64,000 nucleotides of DNA from Hymenobacter caeli (GTDB taxonomy: Bacteria; Bacteroidota; Bacteroidia; Cytophagales; Hymenobacteraceae). The stretch's first letter is position 1. Each line of letters opens with the position of its first letter. Positions 15,540 through 25,129 of this stretch are shown piece after piece. The translations under genes were made by a program, and so were the position numbers. The stretch covers positions 341,179 through 405,178 of the forward strand of contig NZ_JABSNP010000003.1 in the NCBI RefSeq assembly GCF_013294115.1, written 5' to 3'. The notes under the pieces were generated by a model. It ran no database searches. It was given only the letters and a program-made list of their open reading frames with translations, and had not been told where the DNA came from.

Positions 15540-18500
15540 ATGTTAGATTTTTTCGGCAAGACCGTCGCCAAGCTGTTCGGCTCCAAATCGGAGCGTGATT
15601 TGAAAGAAATCGTGCCCTACGTGGCCCTGATCAATGCCGAATACGCCAAACTGGCCGGCCTGACCGACGACCAGCTCCGCGAGCAGACCCAGGCCGTACG
15701 GGCCCGCATCGACGAGCGCCTGGCCGGCATCGACGGCCAGATTGGGGCCTTGCACCAGCAAATGGCCGACCAGCCCAACATGGACGTGGCCCAGAAAGAG
15801 GCCCGCTTTGAGCAGATTGACGGGCTGGAAAAGCAGCGCAACAAAGACCTTGAAGCCGTGCTGCTGGAGGTGCTGCCCGCCGCCTTCGCCATCGTGAAGG
15901 ACACCGCCCGCCGCTACGCCCAAAACGGCCAACTGACGGTTACGGCCACCGATTTCGACCGCGAGTACGCCACCCGCAAGGGCAACGTGACCATCCAGAA
16001 CGGGCAGGCCGTGTGGGCCAACAAGTGGCTGGCCGGCGGCGCGGAAATCACCTGGGACATGGTGCACTACGACGTGCAGCTGATCGGCGGCGTGGTGCTG
16101 CACCAGGGCAAAATCTCGGAAATGGCCACCGGCGAGGGCAAAACGCTGGTGTCCACCTTGCCCGCGTTCCTCAACGCGCTGTCGCGCCGCGGGGTGCACA
16201 TCGTGACCGTGAACGACTACCTGGCCAAGCGCGACTCGGAGTGGAACGCGCCGCTGTTCGAGTTCCACGGCCTCACGGTGGACTGCATCGACAAGCACCA
16301 GCCCAACACCGACGAGCGCCGCCGCGCCTACGCCGCCGACATCACCTACGGCACCAACAACGAGTTTGGCTTTGATTATCTGCGCGATAACATGGCCCGC
16401 GACCCCGAGGAGCTGGTGCAGCGCAAGCACCACTACGCCATGGTGGACGAAGTGGACTCGGTGCTGATTGACGACGCCCGCACGCCGCTCATCATCTCGG
16501 GGCCCGTGCCGCGTGGCGACGTGCACGAGTTCTACCAGCTCAAGCCGCGCATCCAGCGCCTGGTGGACGAGCAGAAGAAGCTGGTGCAGAATTACTTGGT
16601 GCAGGCCCGCAAGCTGATTGCCGAAGGCAAGGACGGCCCCGAAGATGGCGACAAGAACGGCAACGGCGGCCTGCTGCTGCTGCGCGCTGCCCGGGGCCTG
16701 CCCAAGAGCAAGCCCCTCATCAAGTACCTGAGCGAAACCGGCAACCGCGCCGTGCTGCTGAAGACGGAGAACTTCTACTTGCAGGACAACTCGCGCCAGA
16801 TGCCCAAGGCCGACGAGCCGCTGTTCTTCACCATCGACGAGAAAAACAACCAGATTGAGCTGACCGAAAAAGGCATCGACCTGATTACAGCCCAGGGCGA
16901 GGACCCGCACTTGTTCATCATGCCCGACATCGGGATGGAAATTGCTGCCATCGAGAACACTCCGGGCCTGAGCGCCGAGGAGAAGCTCCAGCGCAAGGAG
17001 CAGCTGATGAGCGACTACAACGAGAAATCGGAGCGGGTGCACACCGTCAACCAGCTGCTGAAGGCCTACACGCTGTTTGAGAAGGACGACCAGTACATCC
17101 TCACCGAGGACGGCAAGGTGAAGATTGTGGACGAGCAAACCGGCCGCGTGATGGAGGGCCGCCGCTACTCCGACGGCCTGCACCAGGCTATCGAGGCCAA
17201 GGAAAACGTGCGCGTGGAAGACGCCACCCAGACCTACGCCACGGTGACCTTGCAGAACTACTTCCGCATGTACCACAAGCTGTGCGGCATGACCGGCACG
17301 GCCGAAACCGAGGCCGGCGAGTTCTGGGAAATCTACAAGCTCGACGTGGTGGTGATTCCGACCAACCGCCCCATCTCCCGCGCCGACGCCCACGACCAGG
17401 TGTACAAAACGGTGCGCGAGAAGTACAACGCCGTGGCCCTGGAAATCCAGAAGCTGGTGGAAGCCGGACGCCCGGTGCTGGTGGGTACCACGTCGGTGGA
17501 AATCAGCGAGTTGGTGAGCCGTATGCTGAAGCTGCGCGGCATCCAGCACCAGGTGCTGAACGCCAAGCAGAACCAGCGCGAGGCCGAGATTGTGGCCGGC
17601 GCGGGCTTTCCCGGCACCGTGACCATCGCCACTAACATGGCCGGCCGCGGCACCGACATCAAGCTCAAGGAAACCTCGAAGGCCGCCGGGGGCCTGGCCA
17701 TCATCGGCACCGAGCGCCACGAGAGCCGCCGCGTGGACCGCCAGCTGCGGGGCCGCGCCGGCCGCCAGGGCGACCCGGGCACCTCGCAGTTTTTCGTGAG
17801 CCTGGAGGACAACCTCATGCGCCTGTTCGGCTCCGACCGCATCGCCAACCTCATGGACAAGATGGGGATGGAAGAGGGTGAAGTGATTCAGCACTCAATG
17901 ATTACCAACAGCATCGAGCGGGCCCAGAAGAAGGTAGAGGAGAACAACTTTGGCACCCGCAAGCGCCTGCTGGAGTACGACGACGTGATGAACGCCCAGC
18001 GCGAAGTGGTGTACAAGCGCCGCCGCAACGCCCTGCACGGCGACCGGATGGAGGTGGATATCCTGAACATGATTTACGACGTGAGCGAGGACCTCGCCGT
18101 GGGCCACAAGCAAACCGGCGACTACGAGGACTTCAAGCTGTCCGTCATCAAAACCTTCGGCTACGACACCGAAATCACGGCCCAGCAGATGGGGGCCCTG
18201 CAAGCCCCGGCGCTCACCCAAAAGCTGTACGAAGAGGCCCTGGCTTACTTTGAGAGCAAGAACGAGCACATTGCCGCCAACGCCCTGCCGATGGTGAACG
18301 AGCTGCTGGCCCAGCCCAACGCCTACGAGAACATCGCCGTGCCCTTCACCGACGGGCGCAAGCACATTACGGCCCTGGCCAACCTGCGCCGGGCCCAGGC
18401 CACGCAGGGCCACGAAATCCTGCGCGGCATGGAAAAAGTGGCCGTGCTGAGCACTATCGACACGGCCTGGACGCAGCACCTGCGCCAGATGGACGACCTG

Positions 18501-18956
18501 AAGCAGGTGGTGCAAAACGCCGTGTACGAGCAGAAAGACCCGCTGCTGGTGTACAAGTTCGAGTCGTTCGAGCTGTTCAAGCGCATGATTGGCAAGGTGA
18601 ACGAGGAGACCTCGGCCTTCCTCTTCCACGCCGACGTGCCGGTGCAGGAGGAAGCCGTGGGCACCAACCACGACGCCGAGTTCTACTACGAAGACGAGAT
18701 TCCGCAGCCCAAACTGGTCGAGCAGAAGGAGCTGTCGTCGGTGTCGCTCGGCGCGGGCCCCGAAGACATGGGCCCCGAGGCCCCGCCCGTGGTAGCGGCC
18801 CCGGCCCCCAAGCAGGCCCCCGCCCGCAGCCAGAAAGTGGCCAACCGCAACGACAAGGTGAGCGTGCAGTACATGGACGGCCGCGTGCTGCGCGACGTGA
18901 AATACAAAACCGTGGAGCAAGACCTGCAAACCCAGCGCTGCGTGTTGGTGGACTAG
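15540..18956 (+). CDS. secA: Protein translocase ATPase SecA
   Basis: This 1138-residue motor drives preprotein export through SecYEG. Walker A is MATGEGKTLV (K201), Walker B/DEAD is MVDEVDSVLIDDART (D303), and the second motor domain has TIATNMAGRGTDIKL and RQLRGRAGRQGDPG. It is longer than the roughly 900-residue E. coli protein, mainly through insertions usual in Bacteroidota (for example about residues 340-400 and 480-510). The usual zinc-binding Cys tail is missing; the protein ends QRCVLVD. ATG at 15540 (MLDFFGKTVAKLFG) is the family start. Confidence 0.98.
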   Translation: MLDFFGKTVAKLFGSKSERDLKEIVPYVALINAEYAKLAGLTDDQLREQTQAVRARIDERLAGIDGQIGALHQQMADQPNMDVAQKEARFEQIDGLEKQRNKDLEAVLLEVLPAAFAIVKDTARRYAQNGQLTVTATDFDREYATRKGNVTIQNGQAVWANKWLAGGAEITWDMVHYDVQLIGGVVLHQGKISEMATGEGKTLVSTLPAFLNALSRRGVHIVTVNDYLAKRDSEWNAPLFEFHGLTVDCIDKHQPNTDERRRAYAADITYGTNNEFGFDYLRDNMARDPEELVQRKHHYAMVDEVDSVLIDDARTPLIISGPVPRGDVHEFYQLKPRIQRLVDEQKKLVQNYLVQARKLIAEGKDGPEDGDKNGNGGLLLLRAARGLPKSKPLIKYLSETGNRAVLLKTENFYLQDNSRQMPKADEPLFFTIDEKNNQIELTEKGIDLITAQGEDPHLFIMPDIGMEIAAIENTPGLSAEEKLQRKEQLMSDYNEKSERVHTVNQLLKAYTLFEKDDQYILTEDGKVKIVDEQTGRVMEGRRYSDGLHQAIEAKENVRVEDATQTYATVTLQNYFRMYHKLCGMTGTAETEAGEFWEIYKLDVVVIPTNRPISRADAHDQVYKTVREKYNAVALEIQKLVEAGRPVLVGTTSVEISELVSRMLKLRGIQHQVLNAKQNQREAEIVAGAGFPGTVTIATNMAGRGTDIKLKETSKAAGGLAIIGTERHESRRVDRQLRGRAGRQGDPGTSQFFVSLEDNLMRLFGSDRIANLMDKMGMEEGEVIQHSMITNSIERAQKKVEENNFGTRKRLLEYDDVMNAQREVVYKRRRNALHGDRMEVDILNMIYDVSEDLAVGHKQTGDYEDFKLSVIKTFGYDTEITAQQMGALQAPALTQKLYEEALAYFESKNEHIAANALPMVNELLAQPNAYENIAVPFTDGRKHITALANLRRAQATQGHEILRGMEKVAVLSTIDTAWTQHLRQMDDLKQVVQNAVYEQKDPLLVYKFESFELFKRMIGKVNEETSAFLFHADVPVQEEAVGTNHDAEFYYEDEIPQPKLVEQKELSSVSLGAGPEDMGPEAPPVVAAPAPKQAPARSQKVANRNDKVSVQYMDGRVLRDVKYKTVEQDLQTQRCVLVD

Positions 18957-18975
18957 GGGCCCCGGCTCGAAATAG

Positions 18976-19011
18976 AAAGGCGGCCTTCCCGGTGGGGAGG
19001 CCGCCTTTTTC
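18976..19011 (+). terminator. Rho-independent terminator after secA
   Basis: AAAGGCGGCCT pairs with AGGCCGCCTTT, followed by TTTTT. It lies 20 bp after the secA stop. Confidence 0.9.
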
Positions 19012-19262
19012 GTGCGCATAGGTTGCGGCCCGGGCGCTGAAGTCCGCCGTTAAAGGCCGTCAAATGCTGGCCTGGTATTTGGCTTGCTGCCGGCAAATAG
19101 CTGACTGCTGCGGGGAGCGAAAGTTCCCTTTTGGCGGTGGGTTGCAGGGCTGCTGCGCAGGGCGTGGCCATTGCAGCCGGGTAAACGAGGTACCGTGCCA
19201 ATGTTGAATATAAATTTATTAATAATCGATAAATTGCTGTTTACCATTTACTTACGGCTTAA
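19012..19262. other. Intergenic region with no gene seen
   Basis: Between the secA terminator and the next small gene, neither strand has a convincing reading frame. The right half turns AT-rich (TAAATTTATTAATAATCGAT), which fits a promoter region for the small gene downstream. Confidence 0.5.
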
Positions 19263-19270
19263 TATATTTG
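19263..19270 (+). promoter_or_regulatory. Candidate -7 element before small exported protein gene
   Basis: TATATTTG matches TAnnTTTG exactly. A TTT, not TTG, lies 20 bp upstream. The start codon is 169 bp downstream, which is long for this genome. Confidence 0.3.
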
Positions 19271-19439
19271 GTGAGCATAACCGTTAAAACGGGCTGTATT
19301 CAGGCTGTTTACAACCGCAACCCGCTGGTACCCAAAGCCCGTAAATAAGGTGTCCAATACCTATCCGCTTACGCCCCAAAGGGGCAGGCTGGCCAACACT
19401 ATCAAACCGACTAATTCTACTTCCCGCTATCCATTCGTT

Positions 19440-19631
19440 ATGAAACTATTGTTCCGCAAGTTTGCCACCGGATTGGGGGCTTTTTTATTGCTTTTGCTGG
19501 CCCTGCTGGCCGGTTTCGTCACGCGGGCCCACGAAACGGCCCCGCCCGCCCGGCCCCGCCCGGTGGCCACGTTCGTGGCCTTTGCGCCGGCAAGTGCGCC
19601 CCTGGCGGCCCGCTTCGGCGCGGCGGGGTAG
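19440..19631 (+). CDS. Small hypothetical exported or membrane protein (63 aa)
   Basis: Starting at ATG 19440, this frame encodes MKLLFRKFATGLGAF, then a strongly hydrophobic segment (LLLLLALLAGFVTRA), then an alanine/proline-rich tail with no motif. It looks like a signal peptide or membrane anchor with a short periplasmic tail. I do not recognise a family. It ends 28 bp before deoC. Confidence 0.45.
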   Translation: MKLLFRKFATGLGAFLLLLLALLAGFVTRAHETAPPARPRPVATFVAFAPASAPLAARFGAAG

Positions 19632-19647
19632 GGCCCCGGCTACCCGC

Positions 19648-19655
19648 TACCTTTG
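19648..19655 (+). promoter_or_regulatory. Candidate -7 element of deoC
   Basis: TACCTTTG matches TAnnTTTG exactly and ends four bases before the deoC ATG. If used, the mRNA would be leaderless or nearly so. Confidence 0.4.
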
Positions 19656-19659
19656 CGGC

Positions 19660-20325
19660 ATGAACCTCGCCGCCCGTATCGACCACACCCTGCTGCGGCC
19701 CGACTGCACGGAGGCCCAAATCCGGCAGCTGTGCCAGGAAGCGGCAGCTCACGGCTTCGCCAGCGCCTGCGTGCCGCCGTGCTACGTGGCCTTGGCCGCG
19801 GCGCTGCTCGAAGGCAGCCGCACGGCGGTGTGCACCGTCATCGGGTTTCCGCTGGGCTACGCCACGAGCCTGGTAAAATTCCGCGAAGCAGAGGTGGCCC
19901 TGGCCGACGGGGCCCGGGAACTGGACCTGGTGCTGAATATCTCGGCGCTGAAATCGGGCCACGTCGCCCGGGTACAGGCCGAAGTGCAGGACCTGGCCGA
20001 CCTGGCCCACGTGCACGACGCCCTGTTGAAAGTCATCATCGAAACGGCCCTGCTCGACGCGGCCGAAGTGGAGCTGGCCTGCGGCCTGTGCGCCGCCGCC
20101 GGGGCCGACCACGTGAAAACCTCCACCGGCTTTGCCAGCCGGGGGGCCTCGCCCGACGACGTGCGGCTGATGCGCCGCGTGCTGCCGGCCGCCGTCAAAA
20201 TAAAGGCCGCGGGCGGCATCCGCACGCGGGCGGCGGCGCTGGCCCTGGTGGCGGCCGGGGCCGACCGGATTGGCTCGTCGAACAGCTTGACCTTGATTGC
20301 GGACGATGAAACCCTCCCTGCTTAG
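19660..20325 (+). CDS. deoC: Deoxyribose-phosphate aldolase
   Basis: This 221-residue class I aldolase splits 2-deoxyribose-5-phosphate into acetaldehyde and glyceraldehyde-3-phosphate during nucleoside catabolism. The Schiff-base lysine is K153 (DHVKTSTGFAS). The helper residues are K182 (VKIKAAGGIRT) and D89 (ELDLVLNISAL). The N-terminus IDHTLLRPDCTEAQI is typical. ATG at 19660 fits the family start. The last 20 bases overlap the start of the downstream lipoprotein gene. Confidence 0.97.
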   Translation: MNLAARIDHTLLRPDCTEAQIRQLCQEAAAHGFASACVPPCYVALAAALLEGSRTAVCTVIGFPLGYATSLVKFREAEVALADGARELDLVLNISALKSGHVARVQAEVQDLADLAHVHDALLKVIIETALLDAAEVELACGLCAAAGADHVKTSTGFASRGASPDDVRLMRRVLPAAVKIKAAGGIRTRAAALALVAAGADRIGSSNSLTLIADDETLPA

Positions 20326-20881
20326 CGTGCTGGCCGCGCCGTTTCTGCTGCTGCTGGCCGCTTGCGCCGGCACCGCGCCCCGCGCCACCGCGGCGGCCGA
20401 CACGCTGCCCGGCGGCCGGGCCGCCACCGCGCTGCCCGCCGACGACCTGCGGGCCTACCGCCTGCCAGTGCCGCCCGCGCCGCCCGCCGCGGGGCCCGAA
20501 GCCGGAGCCAAAGCCCCGGTGCCGGCCCCGGCGGCCCCCCGGCCCCCCGCGCCGCTGCCCACCAACCAAGTGAACGCCCAGGTAGAGCAGCGCCTGCGCG
20601 ACCAAGCCTACACCAACCAGGCCGTGAAGTACGCCCAGGGCTTCCGCCTGCTGGTGTACCTGGGCCTGGAGCGCGACCAGGCCATGGCCATCCGGCGGGC
20701 CGTCATCGGCCGCTACCCCGACGAGACGGACTACCTGTCGTTCAAGGCCCCCGTGTACCGGCTCTACGTGGGCGACTACCTCACCCGGCTCGACGCGGCC
20801 CGCGCCCGGGCCCGCCTGCGCGGCCTCACCCAACGCGCCGAAGTGGAAGCCACGCAGGTGTTAATCAACAAAAACCCGTGA
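20306..20881 (+). CDS. SPOR-domain-like lipoprotein
   Basis: This 191-residue protein starts with a lipoprotein signal peptide (KPSLLSVLAAPFLLLLAAC), so it is probably anchored by the Cys in LAAC. A proline/alanine linker follows to about residue 95. The C-terminal domain (QGFRLLVYLGLERDQAMAIR, APVYRLYVGDYLTRLDA) resembles a SPOR peptidoglycan-binding domain: a strand, a helix of paired residues, then YRLYVGDY. It overlaps deoC by 20 bp and the next gene by GTGA, so the three genes look like an operon. Confidence 0.75.
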   Translation: MKPSLLSVLAAPFLLLLAACAGTAPRATAAADTLPGGRAATALPADDLRAYRLPVPPAPPAAGPEAGAKAPVPAPAAPRPPAPLPTNQVNAQVEQRLRDQAYTNQAVKYAQGFRLLVYLGLERDQAMAIRRAVIGRYPDETDYLSFKAPVYRLYVGDYLTRLDAARARARLRGLTQRAEVEATQVLINKNP

Positions 20882-22083
20882 TTCAGACCATCCAGCGCCT
20901 CGCCGCCGCGCACGCCGCCGATACCGTGGCCGTGCGCCACCACCTGCACGCCTACCCCGAGCTGTCGTTTCAGGAAACCGAAACCGCGGCCTTCGTGGCC
21001 CAGGAGCTGCGCAAGCTCGGCCTCGACCCCCGGCCGGTGGCCGGCACCGGCCTGGTGGCCCTCATCGCAGGGCCGGCCGGGGGCCCCACCGTGGCCCTGC
21101 GGGCTGACATGGACGCGCTGCCCATTCAGGAGCTGAACGACGTGGCCTACAAGTCGCAGCGGGCCGGCGTGATGCACGCCTGCGGCCACGACGCCCACAC
21201 GGCCTCGCTGCTGGGCGCGGCCCGTATTCTGGTGGCCCTAAGGGAGCAGGGCCAGCTGCCGGGCTCCGTGAAGCTGCTGTTTCAGCCCGGCGAGGAGCGG
21301 CTGCCGGGCGGCGCGTCGCTGATGATTAAAGAGGGCGTGCTCGAAAACCCCGCGCCGCGGAGCGTGCTGGGGCAGCACGTGTTTCCGCAGCTGCCGGCCG
21401 GCAAAATCGGCCTGCGCCCCGGCCGCTACATGGCCAGCACCGACGAGCTGTACCTCACCATCAAGGGCCAGGGCGGCCACGGGGCCATGCCCGAGCAAAA
21501 CCTCGACCCGGTGCTGGTGGCCGCCCATATTATTGTGGCGGCCCAGCAAATCGTGAGCCGCCGCGCCAACCCCAAAATTCCGTCGGTGCTCTCGTTCGGG
21601 AAGGTGATTGCCAACGGGGCCACCAACGTCATTCCCAACGAGGTGTACATCGAGGGCACCTTCCGCACCCTGAACGAGGAGTGGCGCAACGAAGCCCACC
21701 GCCACCTGCGCCAGCTCTGCGAAGGCCTGGCCGCCAGCATGGGCGCGGTGTGCGAGCTGGAAATTCGCCGCGGCTACCCCTACCTCGAAAACGAGCCCGC
21801 CCTCACGGCCCGCACCCGCGCCGCCGCCGAGGAATATTTGGGCCCCGAAAACGTGGTGGAGCTGGACCAGTGGATGGCCGCCGAGGATTTCGCCTACTTC
21901 TCGCAGGCGGGCCCGGCCTGCTTCTACCGCCTGGGCACCCGCGCCGCCGACGGCCGCTTCGCCGCCTCCGTCCACACGCCCACCTTCGACATCGACGAAA
22001 AAGCCCTGGCCGTGGGCCCCGGCCTGATGGCCTGGCTGGCCGTGCGCGAGTTGCAAGCGCTGGCCGGTGAAAGCGTGGATTAG
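20878..22083 (+). CDS. M20-family amidohydrolase (IAA-amino acid hydrolase/carboxypeptidase type)
   Basis: This 401-residue metallopeptidase-fold enzyme removes acyl or amino-acid groups from N-acyl amino acids. The ligand motifs are in order: HHLHAYPELSFQE, VALRADMDALPIQE, MHACGHDAHTASLLG, LFQPGEE, a QHVFP loop and a C-terminal HTPTFDIDE. GQGGHGAMPEQNLDPV marks the lid domain. The start is a GTG whose TGA overlap with the lipoprotein stop suggests coupled translation. The natural substrate is unknown. Confidence 0.93.
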   Translation: MIQTIQRLAAAHAADTVAVRHHLHAYPELSFQETETAAFVAQELRKLGLDPRPVAGTGLVALIAGPAGGPTVALRADMDALPIQELNDVAYKSQRAGVMHACGHDAHTASLLGAARILVALREQGQLPGSVKLLFQPGEERLPGGASLMIKEGVLENPAPRSVLGQHVFPQLPAGKIGLRPGRYMASTDELYLTIKGQGGHGAMPEQNLDPVLVAAHIIVAAQQIVSRRANPKIPSVLSFGKVIANGATNVIPNEVYIEGTFRTLNEEWRNEAHRHLRQLCEGLAASMGAVCELEIRRGYPYLENEPALTARTRAAAEEYLGPENVVELDQWMAAEDFAYFSQAGPACFYRLGTRAADGRFAASVHTPTFDIDEKALAVGPGLMAWLAVRELQALAGESVD

Positions 22084-22204
22084 TTGTCGGTTGTTCGTTG
22101 TCAGTTGTTAGTCAAAATACAATAACCAGCTGATACCGAATGACTGACTACTTGATTTGCTTTTGAACGAGCACCCCATTATATCTTAACTATCTAGTTA
22201 ATTC

Positions 22205-22996
22205 ATGCGTCGCTTACTATCGTTACTGCTGCCGCTGGCGGCTTCGCTCACGGCCCGCGCCCAAACCACCCGCGCGACGCAGCCCCTGGCGCTGGTGCCC
22301 AACGCGCAAGCCGAACTGGCGCTGCAAAACGGCGACTACCTGCTGCTGGAAGTGGGCGCCTACCACTATACCGGCGACGACTATTCCAACCAGGGGGTGG
22401 CAGCGGTGAGCTACGAGCATTTTTGGTCTCCTAATTGGAGTTGGGGCGGCCGGGTGCTAGCCACGTACTACGGCGGCAGCAGCACGACGGTGGTACCCGA
22501 GGTGCTGCTGCGCCACCGCTCGGCTGTGGGCCCCCTCACCTTTGGGCAACGTTTAAGCGTGGAACGGCGCTTTTACAGCAATAACTCCGCCGGCAACCAG
22601 AACTGGGCTCGGCTGCGGCTCGACCTGGAAAAAATCATTCCCCTTGGCGGGGCCGACCCGGCCACCGGCCTGGCCCTGCGGCCCCGCCTGAGCTTCGAGG
22701 CCGCCACCCACCTGCGCTTGCAGAAGAACGATAACGAGCCTTCCGATCGGTTCATTCAGTACACCAACCTGCGGGCCGAAATAGGCGTGCGCACCGGGGC
22801 CCAGTTCGACTTCACGCCCTGGTTCGCTTACGGCACCAATTACATCGTCACGCTGCCCCAGTACGACAGCAAGGGCAACCAGACGGCCGGCGGCAACCTC
22901 AACACCCGCACCCCGCTGCTGGGCCTCGACGTGCGCTTCACTTTCGGGGCGGGCCTGGGCGCGGCGGGCCGCCAGCAGCTGCCAACCCAGCACTAG
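22205..22996 (+). CDS. DUF2490-like outer-membrane beta-barrel protein
   Basis: This 263-residue protein has a clear signal peptide (MRRLLSLLLPLAASLTARAQ). The rest alternates hydrophobic and polar residues in short strands rich in aromatics and Gly-Asn turns (YEHFWSPNWSWGGRVLATYY, RLSVERRFYSNNSAGNQNWA), as in small outer-membrane barrels. The pattern resembles DUF2490 proteins, but that link is tentative. It stands alone with a terminator after it. The 121 bp before it are AT-rich and contain a degenerate TTG-N20-TATATCTT box. Confidence 0.7.
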   Translation: MRRLLSLLLPLAASLTARAQTTRATQPLALVPNAQAELALQNGDYLLLEVGAYHYTGDDYSNQGVAAVSYEHFWSPNWSWGGRVLATYYGGSSTTVVPEVLLRHRSAVGPLTFGQRLSVERRFYSNNSAGNQNWARLRLDLEKIIPLGGADPATGLALRPRLSFEAATHLRLQKNDNEPSDRFIQYTNLRAEIGVRTGAQFDFTPWFAYGTNYIVTLPQYDSKGNQTAGGNLNTRTPLLGLDVRFTFGAGLGAAGRQQLPTQH

Positions 22997-23066
22997 CCGG
23001 GGCCCCGCCCGGCCTGAGCCTGACGAATTTACCGCCGCGCGGGGCCCCGCAACGCGGAGTAGTGGC

Positions 23067-23097
23067 AAAAAGGCACCCTGCCCGGGGTGCCTTTTTT
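23067..23097 (+). terminator. Rho-independent terminator after the outer-membrane barrel gene
   Basis: AAAAAGGCACCC pairs with GGGTGCCTTTTT around a six-base loop. Confidence 0.9.
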
Positions 23098-23346
23098 AAT
23101 TGGCTTAAGTATTGTAGTTTGGCAAGCCGAAGGAGCGGACCGGCGGAGCGAACATTTCGCGCCATTTTTTGATTTTAAGAACAAGCAACCTTGCCGCACG
23201 AATTGGAATCCTTTTTGCGTTGTGGGGGAAGCGTTCCGGGCCCCGGTGCCTAGCGGAAAGTTCCGAAAAATTCTGGCATTCCGTTTGGATTTTGGCGGGC
23301 CCGCTTCCTCGGTCGAATACTTTAATTACTTTCTCTTTAACCAATC
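23098..23346. other. Intergenic region upstream of degQ, no gene seen
   Basis: A plus-strand reading frame crosses this stretch but has no start signal, no homology and unusual composition. The region is moderately AT-rich and probably holds the degQ promoter. I saw no exact TTG/TAnnTTTG pair. Confidence 0.45.
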
Positions 23347-24855
23347 ATGCAAGCAAAACAAATGATGCTCGGCCTGCTCGGTTCCGCCATTCTGGGCGGG
23401 GGCGTGGCCGTGGGCGGTTATAAGCTATTGGAAGCCGCCCCCACCAACGCCCCGCAGGCTGCGATGGCCGCCGACCCCAGCGTGCGCTACACCTCGGCCA
23501 TGCGCAGCAGCAGCTACGCCGCCCCCGAGGGCCTGAACTTCGTGGCCGCCGCCGCCGCCGTGACGCCCGCCGTGGTGCACGTGATGACCGAGTACGCCGC
23601 CGCGCCGCAAGACGCGCACCGCCGCATGCAGATGGACCCCTTCCTGCGCCAGTTTTTCGGCGACGGGGGCGAGGGCCAGGGCCAGGAGCCGCAGGGCGGC
23701 GGCCAGGGTTCGGGCTCGGGCGTTATCATCGCTGCCAACGGCTACATCGTGACCAACAACCACGTGATTGACAAGGCCTCGAAAATTACGGTGGTGATGG
23801 ACGACAAGCGCAAGTACGACGCCGAGCTGGTGGGGGCCGACCCCAACACCGACCTGGCCGTGCTGAAGGTGAAGGCCGACAACCTGCCCTTCGTGAAGTA
23901 CGGCAACTCCGACGACGTGAAGGTGGGCCAGTGGGTCCTGGCCGTGGGCAACCCCTTTAACCTGAACTCGACCGTGACGGCCGGCATCATTTCGGCCAAG
24001 GGCCGCAACATCAACATCCTGCGCCGCGAGGACAACATGGGCATCGAGTCGTTCATCCAGACCGACGCCGTGGTGAACCCCGGCAACTCGGGCGGGGCCC
24101 TGGTGAACCTGAACGGCGACCTGGTGGGCATCAACTCGGCCATTGCCTCGCACACGGGCAGCTACGAGGGCTACTCGTTCGCCATTCCCAGCGCCCTGGT
24201 GAGCAAGGTGGTCGACGACCTGCTGAAGTACAAAGTGGTGCAGCGGGCCCTGCTCGGCGTGCAAATGCGCGAAGTGGACGCCACGCTGGCCTCGGAGAAG
24301 AAGCTCACCGGCCTCAACGGCCTGTACGTGGCCGGGCTGACGCCCAACAGCGCCGCCGCCGCCGCCGGCCTGAAGGAGGGCGACATCATCACCCAAATCA
24401 ACGGCCTGGCCGTGAACACGTCGTCGCAGCTCCAGGAGCAGGTGGCCCGCTTCCGCCCCGGCGACCAGATTAAGGTGACCTACCTGCGCGGCGCCACGCC
24501 CACCACCGTGCTGGCCACCCTGCGCAACGCCACCGGCACCACCGCCGTGGTGCGCGAGGCCGCCGCCGCCGCCGCCCTCAAGTACGAAGGGGCCACGTTT
24601 GCCGCCGTGCCGGCCCCGCAGCAGAACAAGCTGGGCATTGCCGGGGGCGCGGCCGTGACCGGCATCAAGGGCAGCAATTTCCGCGAAACCGGGATGGCCG
24701 ACGGCTTCATCATCACCCGCATCGATAAGAATATTGTGCGCAAGCCCGCCGACGTGCAAACCTACCTCGACCAGGCCCGCGACAACGCCGGGGCCCTCGT
24801 GGAAGGCGTGTACCCCGACGGCCGCAAGGCGTTCTATCCCATTGGCCAGGAGTAG
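23347..24855 (+). CDS. Do/DegQ-family periplasmic serine protease
   Basis: This 502-residue HtrA-type protease and chaperone acts on misfolded envelope proteins. A hydrophobic anchor or signal segment lies at residues 6-25. The trypsin-like triad is H139 (IVTNNHVIDKAS), D169 (NTDLAVLKV) and S248 (NPGNSGGALVNL). The first PDZ domain (about 302-385) contains GLYVAGLTPNSAAAAAGLKE. The second (about 415-500) is shorter and diverged. The linker before the protease domain is glycine/glutamine-rich, like the LA loop. It is monocistronic, with a terminator downstream. Confidence 0.95.
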   Translation: MQAKQMMLGLLGSAILGGGVAVGGYKLLEAAPTNAPQAAMAADPSVRYTSAMRSSSYAAPEGLNFVAAAAAVTPAVVHVMTEYAAAPQDAHRRMQMDPFLRQFFGDGGEGQGQEPQGGGQGSGSGVIIAANGYIVTNNHVIDKASKITVVMDDKRKYDAELVGADPNTDLAVLKVKADNLPFVKYGNSDDVKVGQWVLAVGNPFNLNSTVTAGIISAKGRNINILRREDNMGIESFIQTDAVVNPGNSGGALVNLNGDLVGINSAIASHTGSYEGYSFAIPSALVSKVVDDLLKYKVVQRALLGVQMREVDATLASEKKLTGLNGLYVAGLTPNSAAAAAGLKEGDIITQINGLAVNTSSQLQEQVARFRPGDQIKVTYLRGATPTTVLATLRNATGTTAVVREAAAAAALKYEGATFAAVPAPQQNKLGIAGGAAVTGIKGSNFRETGMADGFIITRIDKNIVRKPADVQTYLDQARDNAGALVEGVYPDGRKAFYPIGQE

Positions 24856-24876
24856 GTTCCGGCCGCCAACACAACT

Positions 24877-24907
24877 AGCCCCGGCCGGTGCGGCCGGGGC
24901 TTTTTTT
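24877..24907 (+). terminator. Rho-independent terminator after degQ
   Basis: AGCCCCGGCCG pairs with CGGCCGGGGCT around a GTG loop, followed by a run of T. Confidence 0.9.
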
Positions 24908-25045
24908 GGGTATTTTTGGGGGATAATTTTAGGATTTTAAACGAGCCTCTTGGGAGAATCCTACTGGCTGCAAGTATTTGAGCATTAGGCGGCTGTGATG
25001 GAAAATGTTGACTTTAAAAATTCAGTTATTTGCTTGTTCAAGTTG

Positions 25046-25053
25046 TAAGTTTG
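25046..25053 (+). promoter_or_regulatory. Candidate -7 element of the AAA ATPase gene
   Basis: TAAGTTTG matches TAnnTTTG exactly, 76 bp before the start codon, in an AT-rich stretch. Confidence 0.4.
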
Positions 25054-25129
25054 TTAGCCCGGACCACCGTCCAACCCCCGTTCTTTCGCGTAAGGGCCCC
25101 AACCTATTCTAGTCCGTTCGTGCCCTTGC

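Noticed and set aside
15543..17894. A 783-codon open frame on the minus strand opposite secA
   Set aside because: It is a mirror frame of secA with biased composition (Val, Leu, His, Gln) and no start signal or motif. The secA frame has all translocase motifs.
23087..23365. A 92-codon plus-strand frame between the terminator and degQ
   Set aside because: It starts inside or next to the terminator hairpin, overlaps the degQ start in another frame, and has no homology or ribosome-binding context. Treated as intergenic.
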